Below are positions 43,348-51,817 of a stretch of DNA of 54,797 nt, one piece after another. A model generated the notes under the pieces. The model worked only from the letters and a program-made list of their open reading frames with translations, did not search any database and had not been told where the DNA came from. Source of the stretch: Euryarchaeota archaeon UBA443 (GTDB lineage Archaea > Thermoplasmatota > Poseidoniia > Poseidoniales > Poseidoniaceae); NCBI GenBank assembly GCA_002499195.1, contig DAKS01000009.1, positions 1 through 54,797 on the forward strand. Reading direction: 5' to 3'. The number at the start of each line of letters is the position of its first letter. Positions within the stretch are counted from its first letter, which is position 1. Made by a program: the position numbers and the translations under genes.

Positions 43348-44373
43348 TCACTCCTCTTCAGATTCGGGCAATGAGGAAAGGACATCGCCAAGCATTTCCG
43401 TTGCATCTTCAATCCTTGTCATCAGTGTGATATCTGCAACTGCCCCAGGACGTCCTAAATCCCACATCAATTCGTGTACCATTTCCGTTGTCAATCTCGT
43501 CATTTGTAGAACCTGTGGGTCGATTCTCTCTAAATCGTCATCTTCTAACAGTGCTACCTGTTCAGGCGATTCGTCCAGGATACTATCCATCTTTGATTCA
43601 ATTTCATCTGCAATGTTGGCCGCTTGTTGTTCAAGTATGGACTCCATTCCACCACCCGAAACAGGCGTCGGCTGTTCATTGAGATCGCCAAGTGACTTCT
43701 TTTTCTTCAAATCTTCAAAGGATGGACCCTTTGCTTCAGCAGAATCATCTCCCTCCTGAACCAATCGATTGAGGGCAACACGCAAAAGATTGGAAAGATC
43801 TGTTGCCTCCAAATCAAGGTCAACATCCATTCCTTCTTCACCCATCTGGACAAGAATTTCATTTATGAAGGACTCATTTATTCGGTCTGGCCCAACTAGG
43901 CCTTTGAGCATAGGAAGGGCCCAACCACCGCCACCCGCCATGACGGCTACATCGAAGGATCCGCCTCCTGTTTCGAGGTTGACATCAGCTGGAGGAGGTA
44001 TGAACTGTTTGCGACTATGTTTCCAAAGTTGTCCAATAAGGATCTTCATATCAACTGGTTTTCCAATTACCTCAGAAATTCCTGCCTTTGCAGCTACTAA
44101 CATAAAATCCGGCGTCGTAGAACGTGACAAAAGAACGATGCGGCATTTGAACGCAAATTCAGGATCGCCCATCAATCGTTGAGCAGCATCGATAGCATCA
44201 CCGGATTTCCATTCACCATCGAGTAAGACAACTTCCGGCATAATCGCAAGCGCAGTACCTTCTGCTTGACGCAATGTACCGGCCCGAGTCACATCGAATC
44301 CTTCACGTTCAAGCGTTGATGCGAGAAGGGTACGACGACCCTGGTTCTCGTCAGCAACGATGACCTTTCCCAT
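43348..44373 (-). CDS. Response-regulator receiver protein with long acidic C-terminal region
   Basis: About 341 residues. The N-terminal receiver domain shows Asp8 in VIVADEN, the phospho-acceptor Asp52 in VVLLDGEWKSGD, Ser83 in VLLSRS and Lys105 in VIGKPVD. The rest has no DNA-binding or enzyme motif that I can see: a Gly-rich stretch (MAGGGGWALPML), then acidic, helical sequence to the end (VALLEDDDLERIDPQ). No histidine kinase gene is in the window. Output may be by protein contact. It lies just upstream of the VTT membrane protein gene. Confidence 0.85.
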   Translation of the reverse strand: MGKVIVADENQGRRTLLASTLEREGFDVTRAGTLRQAEGTALAIMPEVVLLDGEWKSGDAIDAAQRLMGDPEFAFKCRIVLLSRSTTPDFMLVAAKAGISEVIGKPVDMKILIGQLWKHSRKQFIPPPADVNLETGGGSFDVAVMAGGGGWALPMLKGLVGPDRINESFINEILVQMGEEGMDVDLDLEATDLSNLLRVALNRLVQEGDDSAEAKGPSFEDLKKKKSLGDLNEQPTPVSGGGMESILEQQAANIADEIESKMDSILDESPEQVALLEDDDLERIDPQVLQMTRLTTEMVHELMWDLGRPGAVADITLMTRIEDATEMLGDVLSSLPESEEE

Positions 44374-44423
44374 GATGACCAAGAGGAAACGAGGGCTCCG
44401 GCTCTTTGAACCTCACCCTCAAA

Positions 44424-45578
44424 TTAGCCTTGAATGATATCTTCTGGAGCAATTTGCCCCCATGCCATGATACCGCCTGTTAGATTGTATAGACGACTCG
44501 GATCGATACCGGATTGATTGAGTAACATAATCGCCAGTTGTGAACGCATTCCACTTCGACACATGACGACGACATCACGTCCTTCCGGAACATCGCCTGC
44601 AGCAGTATCTGCAACCTCATGAACAACATGTAAATCAAATGTTGAAAGACGAACCTGTTCAAGTTCTTCAGCGCTGCGAACATCGATAACGAATGGATTC
44701 CAGCCACCTTGTTGTTTTGATTTCAACTCTAGCACAGTAATCGATTGCATCATGGATTCGCCTAAGTCTTCATCTTCTTGAACTTGCTGAGAAAGAGGTG
44801 TGCAATACATTGGATCATCAAAAAGCCGTTGAGCATGCGATAAATCAGTGATTTCTGGTTTCGTATCAAGTGCCTCGAATCTAAGTGATTGCGTCGTCAT
44901 AGATTCTGCATCATACAAGAATAAACTCCCGATAAGGCTCGATTCCATACCGATGATATGTTTGATCACCTCGGTTGCTTGAATGCTTCCAACAACACCA
45001 GGAAGAATACCAAACACACCGGCTTCTGCACAGTTTTGGATTGCTGATGCTGGAGGTGCTTCAGGAAATAAATCACGATAACGTCGATTATCCTTCGTTG
45101 AGAAAAAGGAAACTTGTCCCTCAAAACGATGTATTGAACCGTAAACCCACGGAATTGAAAGCAGATGACATGCATCATCGATGAGATATCTAGTTGGAAT
45201 GTTATCGGTTCCGTCAACGACGATGTCCCAGCCGGTGAACAGTTCAAGCGCGTTCTTCGGATTGAGTCTTTCCTTGTGTTCGATGATGGTCAAATTCGGA
45301 TCTAGTGCAAGAAGTTGCTCTTTTGCTGATTCGACCTTCAACCGGCCAATATCTTCGGTTCGATGTAGGACTTGGCGCTGGAGGTTTGAGATATCGACTC
45401 GGTCATCATCGATTATGCCAATGGTTCCTATGCCAGCCGCTGCAAGATAGAGTAATGCTGGACTACCCAATCCACCAGCACCAACAACGAACACTTTCGC
45501 CTTCGCTAACTTCTCTTGTCCCTCGACTCCGACTTGAGGGAGGACAAGATGACGGGCATGCCGTTGCATATCGACCAT
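44424..45578 (-). CDS. moeZ: E1-like adenylyltransferase/sulphurtransferase (MoeB/ThiF-rhodanese fusion)
   Basis: 384 residues. The N-terminal ThiF/MoeB domain has VFVVGAGGLGSPALLYLAAAG (given here without the last residue of its loop), IDDDRVDISNLQRQ, the DGTDNIPTRYLIDDAC adenylate site and the Cys-containing NCAEAGVFGILPG. Residues about 290-384 are a rhodanese domain with active Cys in VVMCRSGMRSQLA. Such proteins activate small ubiquitin-like sulphur carriers for molybdopterin, thiamine or tRNA thiolation. The CxxC pairs that bind zinc in MoeB are missing; the site before LFPEAPP reads RRYRD. The start at 45578 fits the family but has no ribosome site. Confidence 0.92.
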   Translation of the reverse strand: MVDMQRHARHLVLPQVGVEGQEKLAKAKVFVVGAGGLGSPALLYLAAAGIGTIGIIDDDRVDISNLQRQVLHRTEDIGRLKVESAKEQLLALDPNLTIIEHKERLNPKNALELFTGWDIVVDGTDNIPTRYLIDDACHLLSIPWVYGSIHRFEGQVSFFSTKDNRRYRDLFPEAPPASAIQNCAEAGVFGILPGVVGSIQATEVIKHIIGMESSLIGSLFLYDAESMTTQSLRFEALDTKPEITDLSHAQRLFDDPMYCTPLSQQVQEDEDLGESMMQSITVLELKSKQQGGWNPFVIDVRSAEELEQVRLSTFDLHVVHEVADTAAGDVPEGRDVVVMCRSGMRSQLAIMLLNQSGIDPSRLYNLTGGIMAWGQIAPEDIIQG

Positions 45579-45618
45579 GACAAGGCGTATTGATGCTCAA
45601 TCAAATAGACATCGTTGT

Positions 45619-46548
45619 TCAATGAACATTATCTTCAAGCCATTTTTCAGCATCGATAGCCGCTTGACATCCCATACCAGCAGCAGTAATTGCCTGCTTG
45701 TAACGTGTATCTACGACGTCACCAGCAGCAAATACACCGTCGACCGAGGTCATGGTATGTTCCTTGTTAATGATGTAGCCGTTCTCATCGGTCTCGACTT
45801 GACCTCCGAGGAAATTTGTAATCGGTTTGTGACCGATAGCAATGAACGCACCAGTTGCAGCAACCTCTTCTGTTGAACCATCTCTTGGATCTTCGAGAAC
45901 GGCTCCAGTGAGTCCTTTTTCATCACTCAGCCATTCCTTAACTTGACGGAATGTTTTGATCTCAATCTTTGGATGGTTTACAGCACGTTCGTACATGATG
46001 GTCGATGCACGGAATACATCACGGCGGTGAACCAATGTCACCTTTGATGCAAATCGTGTCAAGAACGTCGCTTCTTCACAAGCAGAATCACCACCGCCGA
46101 TAACAAGAACCTCTTCTTCTCGGAAAAAGGCTCCATCGCATGTAGCACAAGTGGAAATCCCTCGCCCCTTCTGTTCCGCTTCACCGGGTGCATCGAGCCA
46201 AATGGATTCTGCACCAGTACAAACGATTAGGGAATGAGCAAGGAAATCTTCTCCCTCAACAGTGACCTTGAATGGACGAGAGGATGTATCAACACTTTCG
46301 ACGTTTTTATCCTGAACCTTTAATCCAAATCGCTCAGCTTGCTCACGAAGTTGCATCATCATTTCCGGACCACCAATTCCTTCTGGATAGCCTGGGAAAT
46401 TCTCGATATCACTGGTTAACATCAGTTGTCCACCGGACATGTATCCAGCGAACATGAGTGGTTCAAGCATAGCTCGGGCAGTGTACAAACCAGCAGTATA
46501 TCCTGCAGGCCCTGAACCGATAATGATGACATTGTGAACATCCGACAT
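45619..46548 (-). CDS. trxB: Thioredoxin reductase
   Basis: About 309 residues. NADPH-dependent FAD flavoprotein that reduces thioredoxin. It has the FAD motif IIIGSGPAGYTAGLYTARA, the redox-active CATC DG centre (CATCDGAFF), the NADPH motif LVIGGGDSACEEATFL and the C-terminal FAD motif VFAAGDVVDTRYKQAITAAG. ATG 46548 is chosen because GGAGTGA lies five bases upstream; GTG 46557 is inside that site. No thioredoxin gene is adjacent. It is divergent from the calcium-repeat surface protein gene. Confidence 0.96.
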   Translation of the reverse strand: MSDVHNVIIIGSGPAGYTAGLYTARAMLEPLMFAGYMSGGQLMLTSDIENFPGYPEGIGGPEMMMQLREQAERFGLKVQDKNVESVDTSSRPFKVTVEGEDFLAHSLIVCTGAESIWLDAPGEAEQKGRGISTCATCDGAFFREEEVLVIGGGDSACEEATFLTRFASKVTLVHRRDVFRASTIMYERAVNHPKIEIKTFRQVKEWLSDEKGLTGAVLEDPRDGSTEEVAATGAFIAIGHKPITNFLGGQVETDENGYIINKEHTMTSVDGVFAAGDVVDTRYKQAITAAGMGCQAAIDAEKWLEDNVH

Positions 46549-46627
46549 TTGACTCACTCCACTACCAACACCCCGATGGACTTGAACATTATCCCTCTGT
46601 TTTCTCGACCAAAGTGTCGGCTAAACA

Positions 46628-46636
46628 CATATGTAG
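46628..46636 (+). promoter_or_regulatory. TATA-like box for the calcium-repeat surface protein
   Basis: ACATATGTA centred about 27 bases before the ATG at 46659, with no ribosome site next to that ATG. It fits a leaderless start and argues against the in-frame GTG at 46614, which lies upstream of the box. Confidence 0.4.
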
Positions 46637-46658
46637 GACTTCAATTAATTATTTTTCA

Positions 46659-49600
46659 ATGGGTAGACGAATCGTTTTTCTCTCAGTCATTATGTCGCTG
46701 CTGTTCATCATCAGCACGGTAAATCCAATCATGACTGAAAATTTTTCATTCGAAGACTCCAATTCTCAATCCACATCTGGCCGTTCCGTACATTACGGAA
46801 ATTGGGTCGCTCATCGTGAGGTCCCGGTCGATGTAGGATGCAATAATTTCTGGAGCGACCCCTTGTTCGATTCAAGCAGCGACGGAATCATTGCGATGTA
46901 TGCAAGAGAGTGTTTTAGCGGGTATTCAGATGTGGTTCTATTCGATGTTGTTGATTTGCTTCTTATCGAATCAATCGAAATAGAGCAAGATCTCAATTTT
47001 TTACAATTCTCTCCAGACGGTGAGTATCTCGCACTTGCATCTCCGGAGAACGTAAAAATCTACAGCACCTCCAACTGGGAGGTTTTGTTGGATGAAGATA
47101 TTAGCAATTACTACATTCAAGATATGACATGGTCAGGCGATAGCAACAGATTAGTAGTCGCTACAGGTAATAACGGAGGGCACATGTATGAAGGGCCGGA
47201 CTGGGACGAGGTAGAAGGGACCACTTCAAATGGAGGGCTCGTGGCACACCACCCCTCCGAAGACAAATTATGGTACCTCAATTCAGATGGAACCGGGAAT
47301 GTCTACGAATATCAAAACGTTCCTTTAGCAGGTTACCAATGGGTCATGACTCGGTCGTTTACCGTTGCAAACGTCGAAGAAATGATCAGTTCACCCGATG
47401 GCAGCGAATTATTGTTCACAGATAGTTACTCGACCTACATCTATACCACTTCAGATTACACACAAGAAGAAGTAATCGACGCCACAGGACCGTCGTATTC
47501 ATTCGATGGTTCAACGATGTTGATTGGAGCAAATTATTGGGCAGATTATGGTATTCAACTGATTTCCACTGATGATTGGTCCCTTGAGGGAAGGTTCAAC
47601 CCCGAGAGCTACGGTGAGTATGCATTTTCCTCGAATGATTCAGAGATATTCTTGTTTACAAGGGAGGATTCTAGTTTACTACAACTCACAGGATATATGC
47701 CCGATACAGACAGTGATGGTGTTGCCGATTATCGTGATGAATGCCCTGAAACCGATAGCGATGAAGATTCAAATTCAGCAGGTTGTGCTCCAAGTCAGAG
47801 GGATACCGATCTCGACGGTATCAACGATCGGGATGATCTTTGCCCGCGAACAAAATCGAATGCTTCCATCGATGGTTACGGCTGTTCCGTTGCTCAACTT
47901 ACGGATTCAGACAATGATGGAGTCTCTGATTCCGACGATGTATGTCCTAATACCTCATTAGATGCCATTCCTGATAGAAAGGGTTGTTCAAGTACTCAGA
48001 GAGATGTTGATGGTGATGGAGTCGTTGATGATCTGGACGAGTGTCCATTATACGCTGACAACGATTGCCCAAGAGTTGTATTCTGGGATACTTCAACATC
48101 TGAAATCGAAAATTCTTCTGGATACGTAGGAATCGAAATTTCTCCTGATGGTCAATACATCGCAGCATTCGATTATTATTCGAACCTCCATATATTGAAT
48201 TCTGAATTTCAATCATTCTATGTAATCCCGGGAGGCTATTACAACTACATCTCCGATATTGAGTGGAGCCCTGTTGACAATGACCTACTGATTTTTTGGA
48301 ATACATATTGGTCGGATGAAGGATGCCCATATCAGGTGTGGAATGGAACAACACAAATCCTCTCTGAAGAATTTGATTCATATGATGATTGTACCCAAAT
48401 TAATCGAGACACGGTGCGATTTTCACCCGATGGAACTAAGTTTGCATTCACTGGATTTTCTTGGATAAATTACCGTACGACCACAATCATCAAAGATTTT
48501 TCAACCCACACCACGTTGCTTGAAGATAACGATTTCAGCGTCGACTATCTTGACTTTACCACTGATGGAGGCTCTCTTATCGGTGGAGATGGATACCAAT
48601 TCATTATGTGGGATACAACGGAATATGAATTTGTAAAATCAAGTCGTGCAAAAAACACGGACATGTTCTATCTCACGCCGGATGGAAATTATATATTGAC
48701 GTCAGATGATGAAAACTTGGAATTTTACAAAACATCGGATCTTGAATTGAGTAAAACCACAAAACTCACTGTAAATGAATCAGAAATTACCGATATTACG
48801 TTCTCAAGAAGTGGTGACCTGATGTATGCCTCCGTAATGGTTGGATACTGTTCATGGGGTTGTGAAGAAGGAGAAGGAGCACTCACGAAACTTCATTCAT
48901 ATGATATCGATGGAAACGAATTGGTTCTGCTTCGCTCAAGTGAGATAATAAACACCGTCAATATCCTCTCTCCCGTTTATCATCCACTGGAGCAATCTGC
49001 TTACATTAAGCCAGACCATCTTAGCAACTACACAGAATGGCGGCCAGACTCAGATGGAGACGGATTCATTGATACCATTGACGAATGTCCTGGAACGAGC
49101 CTTGATGTTGAAGTTGATGAATCTGGATGTGGTGGCGACCAACTTGATGATGATGGGGATGGTTTAGCAAATTTCGAAGACCTTTGTCCTGATTCTCCCG
49201 ACGGAATTGGTACCGATGAAAACGGTTGCACGGACCAGCAAGTGGACGAGGATTTCGACGGCATTTGCAACGAAGATGCGCCAAGTGATGGCCCATCGAA
49301 TTGTGTTGGGAAAGACCAGTGCCCAGGTAGTGCTTCAGGAATTATCATCGATTCAAACGGCTGCAGTTGGGCACAGCAAGATAATGACGGGGATGGGGTA
49401 ATCAACGTCGATGACCTCTGTGAGGATACAGAAATTGCCGGCGATGCGGATGAAAATGGATGCGACCGTAAACAACGTGATTCCGATGATGATTCAATCA
49501 ATGATTACTGGGACGATTGTGAATCCACGCTTGTAGGAGATGTCATCGATGATGTTGGTTGCTCCGATATTCAAGTCGATTCAGATTCAGATACTGTATG

Positions 49601-50177
49601 TGACCAAGGTGCTGCTTCTTCTGGCCCATCAAACTGCACTTCGATCGATACCTGTCCAAACACCGGTGTTAACGAATCGGTTGACGTAAATGGATGTTCA
49701 TGGAATCAACTCGATGATGATGGTGACGGTATTTTCAACAAATTCGACCAATGTCCGGGAACGATGGCAGATTCTGTAGCACCAAACGGATGCTCCACAT
49801 GGCAAGCAGACACCGATGGGGATGGTGTATACGATGCAAATGATGAGTGTGCAAATACGGACCCTCAACAAGTAGCTAACTCAAAAGGTTGCTCTTCTCA
49901 ACAAAATGAATTGATTGGAACATCATCAAACAATGAATTCCTCAGCAGTAAAACACTTGTTGGTGGAGCTGGTTTTGTGATTGTTCTTCTTGCTGCATTG
50001 CTATTGCTCAGAAAGAAACGTAGCGGGACGTACGATGGAGAATCTGAGGTTGAATACCCTAACTATGCAACACGTGGAAATATGCGTGAAGGGCGAGAAT
50101 GGCTCGAATATCCTCAAGGAAGCGATGAATGGTTCTATCGAGACCCATCCACCCAACAATGGGTCCATCGCAAGTAA
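46659..50177 (+). CDS. Giant surface protein: two propeller-like regions, twelve TSP3 calcium repeats, C-terminal anchor
   Basis: About 1172 residues. The signal peptide is MGRRIVFLSVIMSLLFIIS. Residues about 60-345 and 475-795 resemble beta-propellers with WD/YVTN-like strands (LNFLQFSPDGEYLALAS, GIEISPDGQYIAAFD, DTVRFSPDGTKFAFTG). Thrombospondin type 3 repeats (DxDGDGxxDxxDxCP, then GC about 15 residues later) form two blocks, four units at 349-471 and eight at 797-1083. One helix (VGGAGFVIVLLAALLLL) precedes a cytoplasmic tail ending in Y-P-x2-S-x4-Y-R-x6-W, shared with the 62-5938 protein. Calcium binding is well supported by the repeats; the ligand or substrate is unknown. Confidence 0.92.
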   Translation: MGRRIVFLSVIMSLLFIISTVNPIMTENFSFEDSNSQSTSGRSVHYGNWVAHREVPVDVGCNNFWSDPLFDSSSDGIIAMYARECFSGYSDVVLFDVVDLLLIESIEIEQDLNFLQFSPDGEYLALASPENVKIYSTSNWEVLLDEDISNYYIQDMTWSGDSNRLVVATGNNGGHMYEGPDWDEVEGTTSNGGLVAHHPSEDKLWYLNSDGTGNVYEYQNVPLAGYQWVMTRSFTVANVEEMISSPDGSELLFTDSYSTYIYTTSDYTQEEVIDATGPSYSFDGSTMLIGANYWADYGIQLISTDDWSLEGRFNPESYGEYAFSSNDSEIFLFTREDSSLLQLTGYMPDTDSDGVADYRDECPETDSDEDSNSAGCAPSQRDTDLDGINDRDDLCPRTKSNASIDGYGCSVAQLTDSDNDGVSDSDDVCPNTSLDAIPDRKGCSSTQRDVDGDGVVDDLDECPLYADNDCPRVVFWDTSTSEIENSSGYVGIEISPDGQYIAAFDYYSNLHILNSEFQSFYVIPGGYYNYISDIEWSPVDNDLLIFWNTYWSDEGCPYQVWNGTTQILSEEFDSYDDCTQINRDTVRFSPDGTKFAFTGFSWINYRTTTIIKDFSTHTTLLEDNDFSVDYLDFTTDGGSLIGGDGYQFIMWDTTEYEFVKSSRAKNTDMFYLTPDGNYILTSDDENLEFYKTSDLELSKTTKLTVNESEITDITFSRSGDLMYASVMVGYCSWGCEEGEGALTKLHSYDIDGNELVLLRSSEIINTVNILSPVYHPLEQSAYIKPDHLSNYTEWRPDSDGDGFIDTIDECPGTSLDVEVDESGCGGDQLDDDGDGLANFEDLCPDSPDGIGTDENGCTDQQVDEDFDGICNEDAPSDGPSNCVGKDQCPGSASGIIIDSNGCSWAQQDNDGDGVINVDDLCEDTEIAGDADENGCDRKQRDSDDDSINDYWDDCESTLVGDVIDDVGCSDIQVDSDSDTVCDQGAASSGPSNCTSIDTCPNTGVNESVDVNGCSWNQLDDDGDGIFNKFDQCPGTMADSVAPNGCSTWQADTDGDGVYDANDECANTDPQQVANSKGCSSQQNELIGTSSNNEFLSSKTLVGGAGFVIVLLAALLLLRKKRSGTYDGESEVEYPNYATRGNMREGREWLEYPQGSDEWFYRDPSTQQWVHRK
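47703..48071 (+). repeat. First block of four thrombospondin type 3 repeats
   Basis: Four units with cores DSDGVADYRDECP, DLDGINDRDDLCP, DNDGVSDSDDVCP and DGDGVVDDLDECP. Each of the first three is followed by a GC pair that would close a disulphide. The block separates the two propeller-like regions of the protein. Confidence 0.85.
49047..49908 (+). repeat. Second block of eight thrombospondin type 3 repeats
   Basis: Eight units, for example DGDGFIDTIDECP, DGDGLANFEDLCP, DGDGVINVDDLCE and DGDGIFNKFDQCP. Units 3 and 6 are a longer variant with an extra Cys pair and a common SGPSNC/DGPSNC insert, which suggests that a two- or three-unit segment was duplicated. The block forms a rigid stalk next to the membrane. 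Confidence 0.85.
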
Positions 50178-50180
50178 TGT

Positions 50181-50855
50181 CTATGTCTGTAAGACTAGAC
50201 ACGTTGCACTATAATTCCTGAAAAGCCAAGGGAATTGTCGTGGAAAGAACATCCATTCCTTTGGCTTGTAAAAAGGCATGAAAATCCGAGCAACATTCTT
50301 GACCAATTCGACTGGTTTGCGATGATCGTTACTCGTAATGATTGCACCCTCGATCAATTTTGCACTCGAGAAGTATTCTGCAAATTCCTCGACATTTGGA
50401 CGAAACATAGTATCGATTGGATCAGGATGATACGGAAATTTGTATGGCCCTGAGATGAATAAGTAGCCATTCTTTGGAATGATTTGTTGCAATGATTCAC
50501 AGATTCTCTGAACGCTATCTGTTGGAACATGTTCGAGCATGTTCGAGCAAATGATTGATTTGAAACCCATTGTTTTCAGTTCTTCAAGGAATTCCGGATT
50601 GGTAACATCGCCAACGATATCGACACCGGGATTCGCCTTCAGATCAACGTTGACAACCTTGTGGCCAGATGCTCTCGCCTTGCTAAAAATGAATTCATCA
50701 ATCCAAGGCTGACGATGTTTGGCCAGTTCATCGCTTGAACTACCCAGGTTGAGTAGTGGAAAAACATCGTCCGAGTCAAGCGAATGCATTACATTGCCGA
50801 TGAATTTGGCTTCCTCGTATAGCATGGCTAACCCAATTACAGATGGCAAATCCAT
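50181..50855 (-). CDS. SAM-dependent methyltransferase (class I, type 11-like)
   Basis: About 224 residues from ATG 50855. The nucleotide-binding motif is PLLNLGSSSD, the second strand VVNVDLKANPGVDIVGDV, and the post-motif IICSNMLEHVPTDSVQRI is typical of methyltransferase 11 proteins, followed by NGYLFISGPYKFPYHPDP. The substrate is unknown; the FPYHPDP region resembles enzymes acting on glycans or lipids. The frame is open to 50909, but that extension has no family match. It is divergent from the next small membrane protein. Confidence 0.82.
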   Translation of the reverse strand: MDLPSVIGLAMLYEEAKFIGNVMHSLDSDDVFPLLNLGSSSDELAKHRQPWIDEFIFSKARASGHKVVNVDLKANPGVDIVGDVTNPEFLEELKTMGFKSIICSNMLEHVPTDSVQRICESLQQIIPKNGYLFISGPYKFPYHPDPIDTMFRPNVEEFAEYFSSAKLIEGAIITSNDHRKPVELVKNVARIFMPFYKPKEWMFFPRQFPWLFRNYSATCLVLQT

Positions 50856-50860
50856 GCTAC

Positions 50861-50870
50861 ATTTTATTTT
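50861..50870 (+). promoter_or_regulatory. TATA box, leaderless promoter of the YdjM-like gene
   Basis: ATTTTATTTT centred about 26 bases before the ATG at 50892. It supports ATG 50892 over the in-frame TTG at 50874. The gap to the divergent methyltransferase start is only 36 bases. Confidence 0.5.
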
Positions 50871-50891
50871 TGGTTGACCAGTCCTCGTCTC

Positions 50892-51437
50892 ATGGATGTC
50901 CTCTCTCATTGGTTAATGGGCTCGGGCGCCACGAATGGGCGGACAAAGTTCTGGGTTGCTGGACTTATGGGGGTCCTTCCCGATCTTTTGGTCTTCATTC
51001 CAAATTCATTCCTTTTGGATGAACGACCTGATGTAAACGAAAATACGCTCACGGCTGATTTTGGGTGGTATGCTTGGGAAGCATACCAAGTTACACACAG
51101 CCTCGTCTGGGCTACGATTGGATTTCTATTTACGTGGATTTTCTTTGAGAAGAGAGGAGTTACCCAGAGATTATTCACAAACAATACACTCTCTGCAAGA
51201 GATGCTGCACTCTGGATGTGGATTCCATGGTTTATCCATATAGTCAATGATATACCAACACATACTGCACAATTCTTTCCAACACCGTTCTTAGCTCCAT
51301 TCAGCGACATTCAGATAGATGGATATCGCTGGAGTACGCCGTGGGTATGGTTGACTAATTTAGCGATTATAATCGCGATTTGGGCTTATGTTTTCTACAA
51401 AAAACGGAACCGGTCAATCATCCAAGAAGGGCCTTAG
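50892..51437 (+). CDS. Small polytopic membrane protein, YdjM/DUF457-like metal-dependent hydrolase type
   Basis: About 181 residues with four or so helices. Conserved His and Asp residues sit as in the YdjM family: DVLSHWLMG at the N-terminus, GVLPDLLVF, VTHSLVWATIGF, and WFIHIVNDIPTHT. These could form a metal site at the membrane. The family's activity is not established. The 3' end overlaps the lumazine synthase gene by 24 bases on the other strand. Confidence 0.7.
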   Translation: MDVLSHWLMGSGATNGRTKFWVAGLMGVLPDLLVFIPNSFLLDERPDVNENTLTADFGWYAWEAYQVTHSLVWATIGFLFTWIFFEKRGVTQRLFTNNTLSARDAALWMWIPWFIHIVNDIPTHTAQFFPTPFLAPFSDIQIDGYRWSTPWVWLTNLAIIIAIWAYVFYKKRNRSIIQEGP

Positions 51438-51815
51438 GGCATCGACTGCTGCCGTTGCATGAGGTCCTATACGTGGGCCAACCTGTTCTGGAAGGGCTCC
51501 TGGGCCAATGATGCCCAAACCGATTGGTTTGTTGTGAACTAATTGTAATTCGAGTATGGTTTTCACAACACCTTGACCCATAACAAGGCCATGATCGGTT
51601 TCTCCTTTCTCGATGATTCCTAGGCAAAATGCCCCCTCAATATCGTCATCAGCAAGTATTCTATCGAGTGCAAGTGGAATCTCCATACAACCAGGTACCC
51701 TTACAATTTCAACGATGTTGTAACCCAAATCTTCTGCTTGAGATGTAGCAATGGTAATCATTCTCTCAATCTCTTCTAAATGGTAAGTAGCGCATACTGC
51801 TGCAATGTTTGTCAT
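51414..51815 (-). CDS. ribH: 6,7-dimethyl-8-ribityllumazine synthase
   Basis: 133 residues. Condenses 3,4-dihydroxy-2-butanone 4-phosphate with the ribitylamino-uracil to make the riboflavin precursor. Family elements are IAAVCATYHLEEIERM, VEIVRVPGCMEIPLAL, the catalytic-His segment IIEKGETDHGLVMGQG and NKPIGLGIIGPGALPEQ. Length is typical for the short archaeal enzymes. A strong AGGAGGA site precedes the ATG and the gene follows riboflavin synthase by two bases. Confidence 0.93.
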   Translation of the reverse strand: MTNIAAVCATYHLEEIERMITIATSQAEDLGYNIVEIVRVPGCMEIPLALDRILADDDIEGAFCLGIIEKGETDHGLVMGQGVVKTILELQLVHNKPIGLGIIGPGALPEQVGPRIGPHATAAVDALRPFLDD

Positions 51816-51817
51816 TA

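Noticed and set aside
49028..49501. 157-residue minus-strand ORF inside the calcium-repeat gene
   Set aside because: Ser/Pro-rich complement of the repeated Asp/Gly codons; a composition artefact.
50526..50548. Tandem 10-base direct repeat in the methyltransferase gene
   Set aside because: It encodes the conserved SNMLEHV motif, and the two copies are read in different frames, so it is a coincidence of codon choice.
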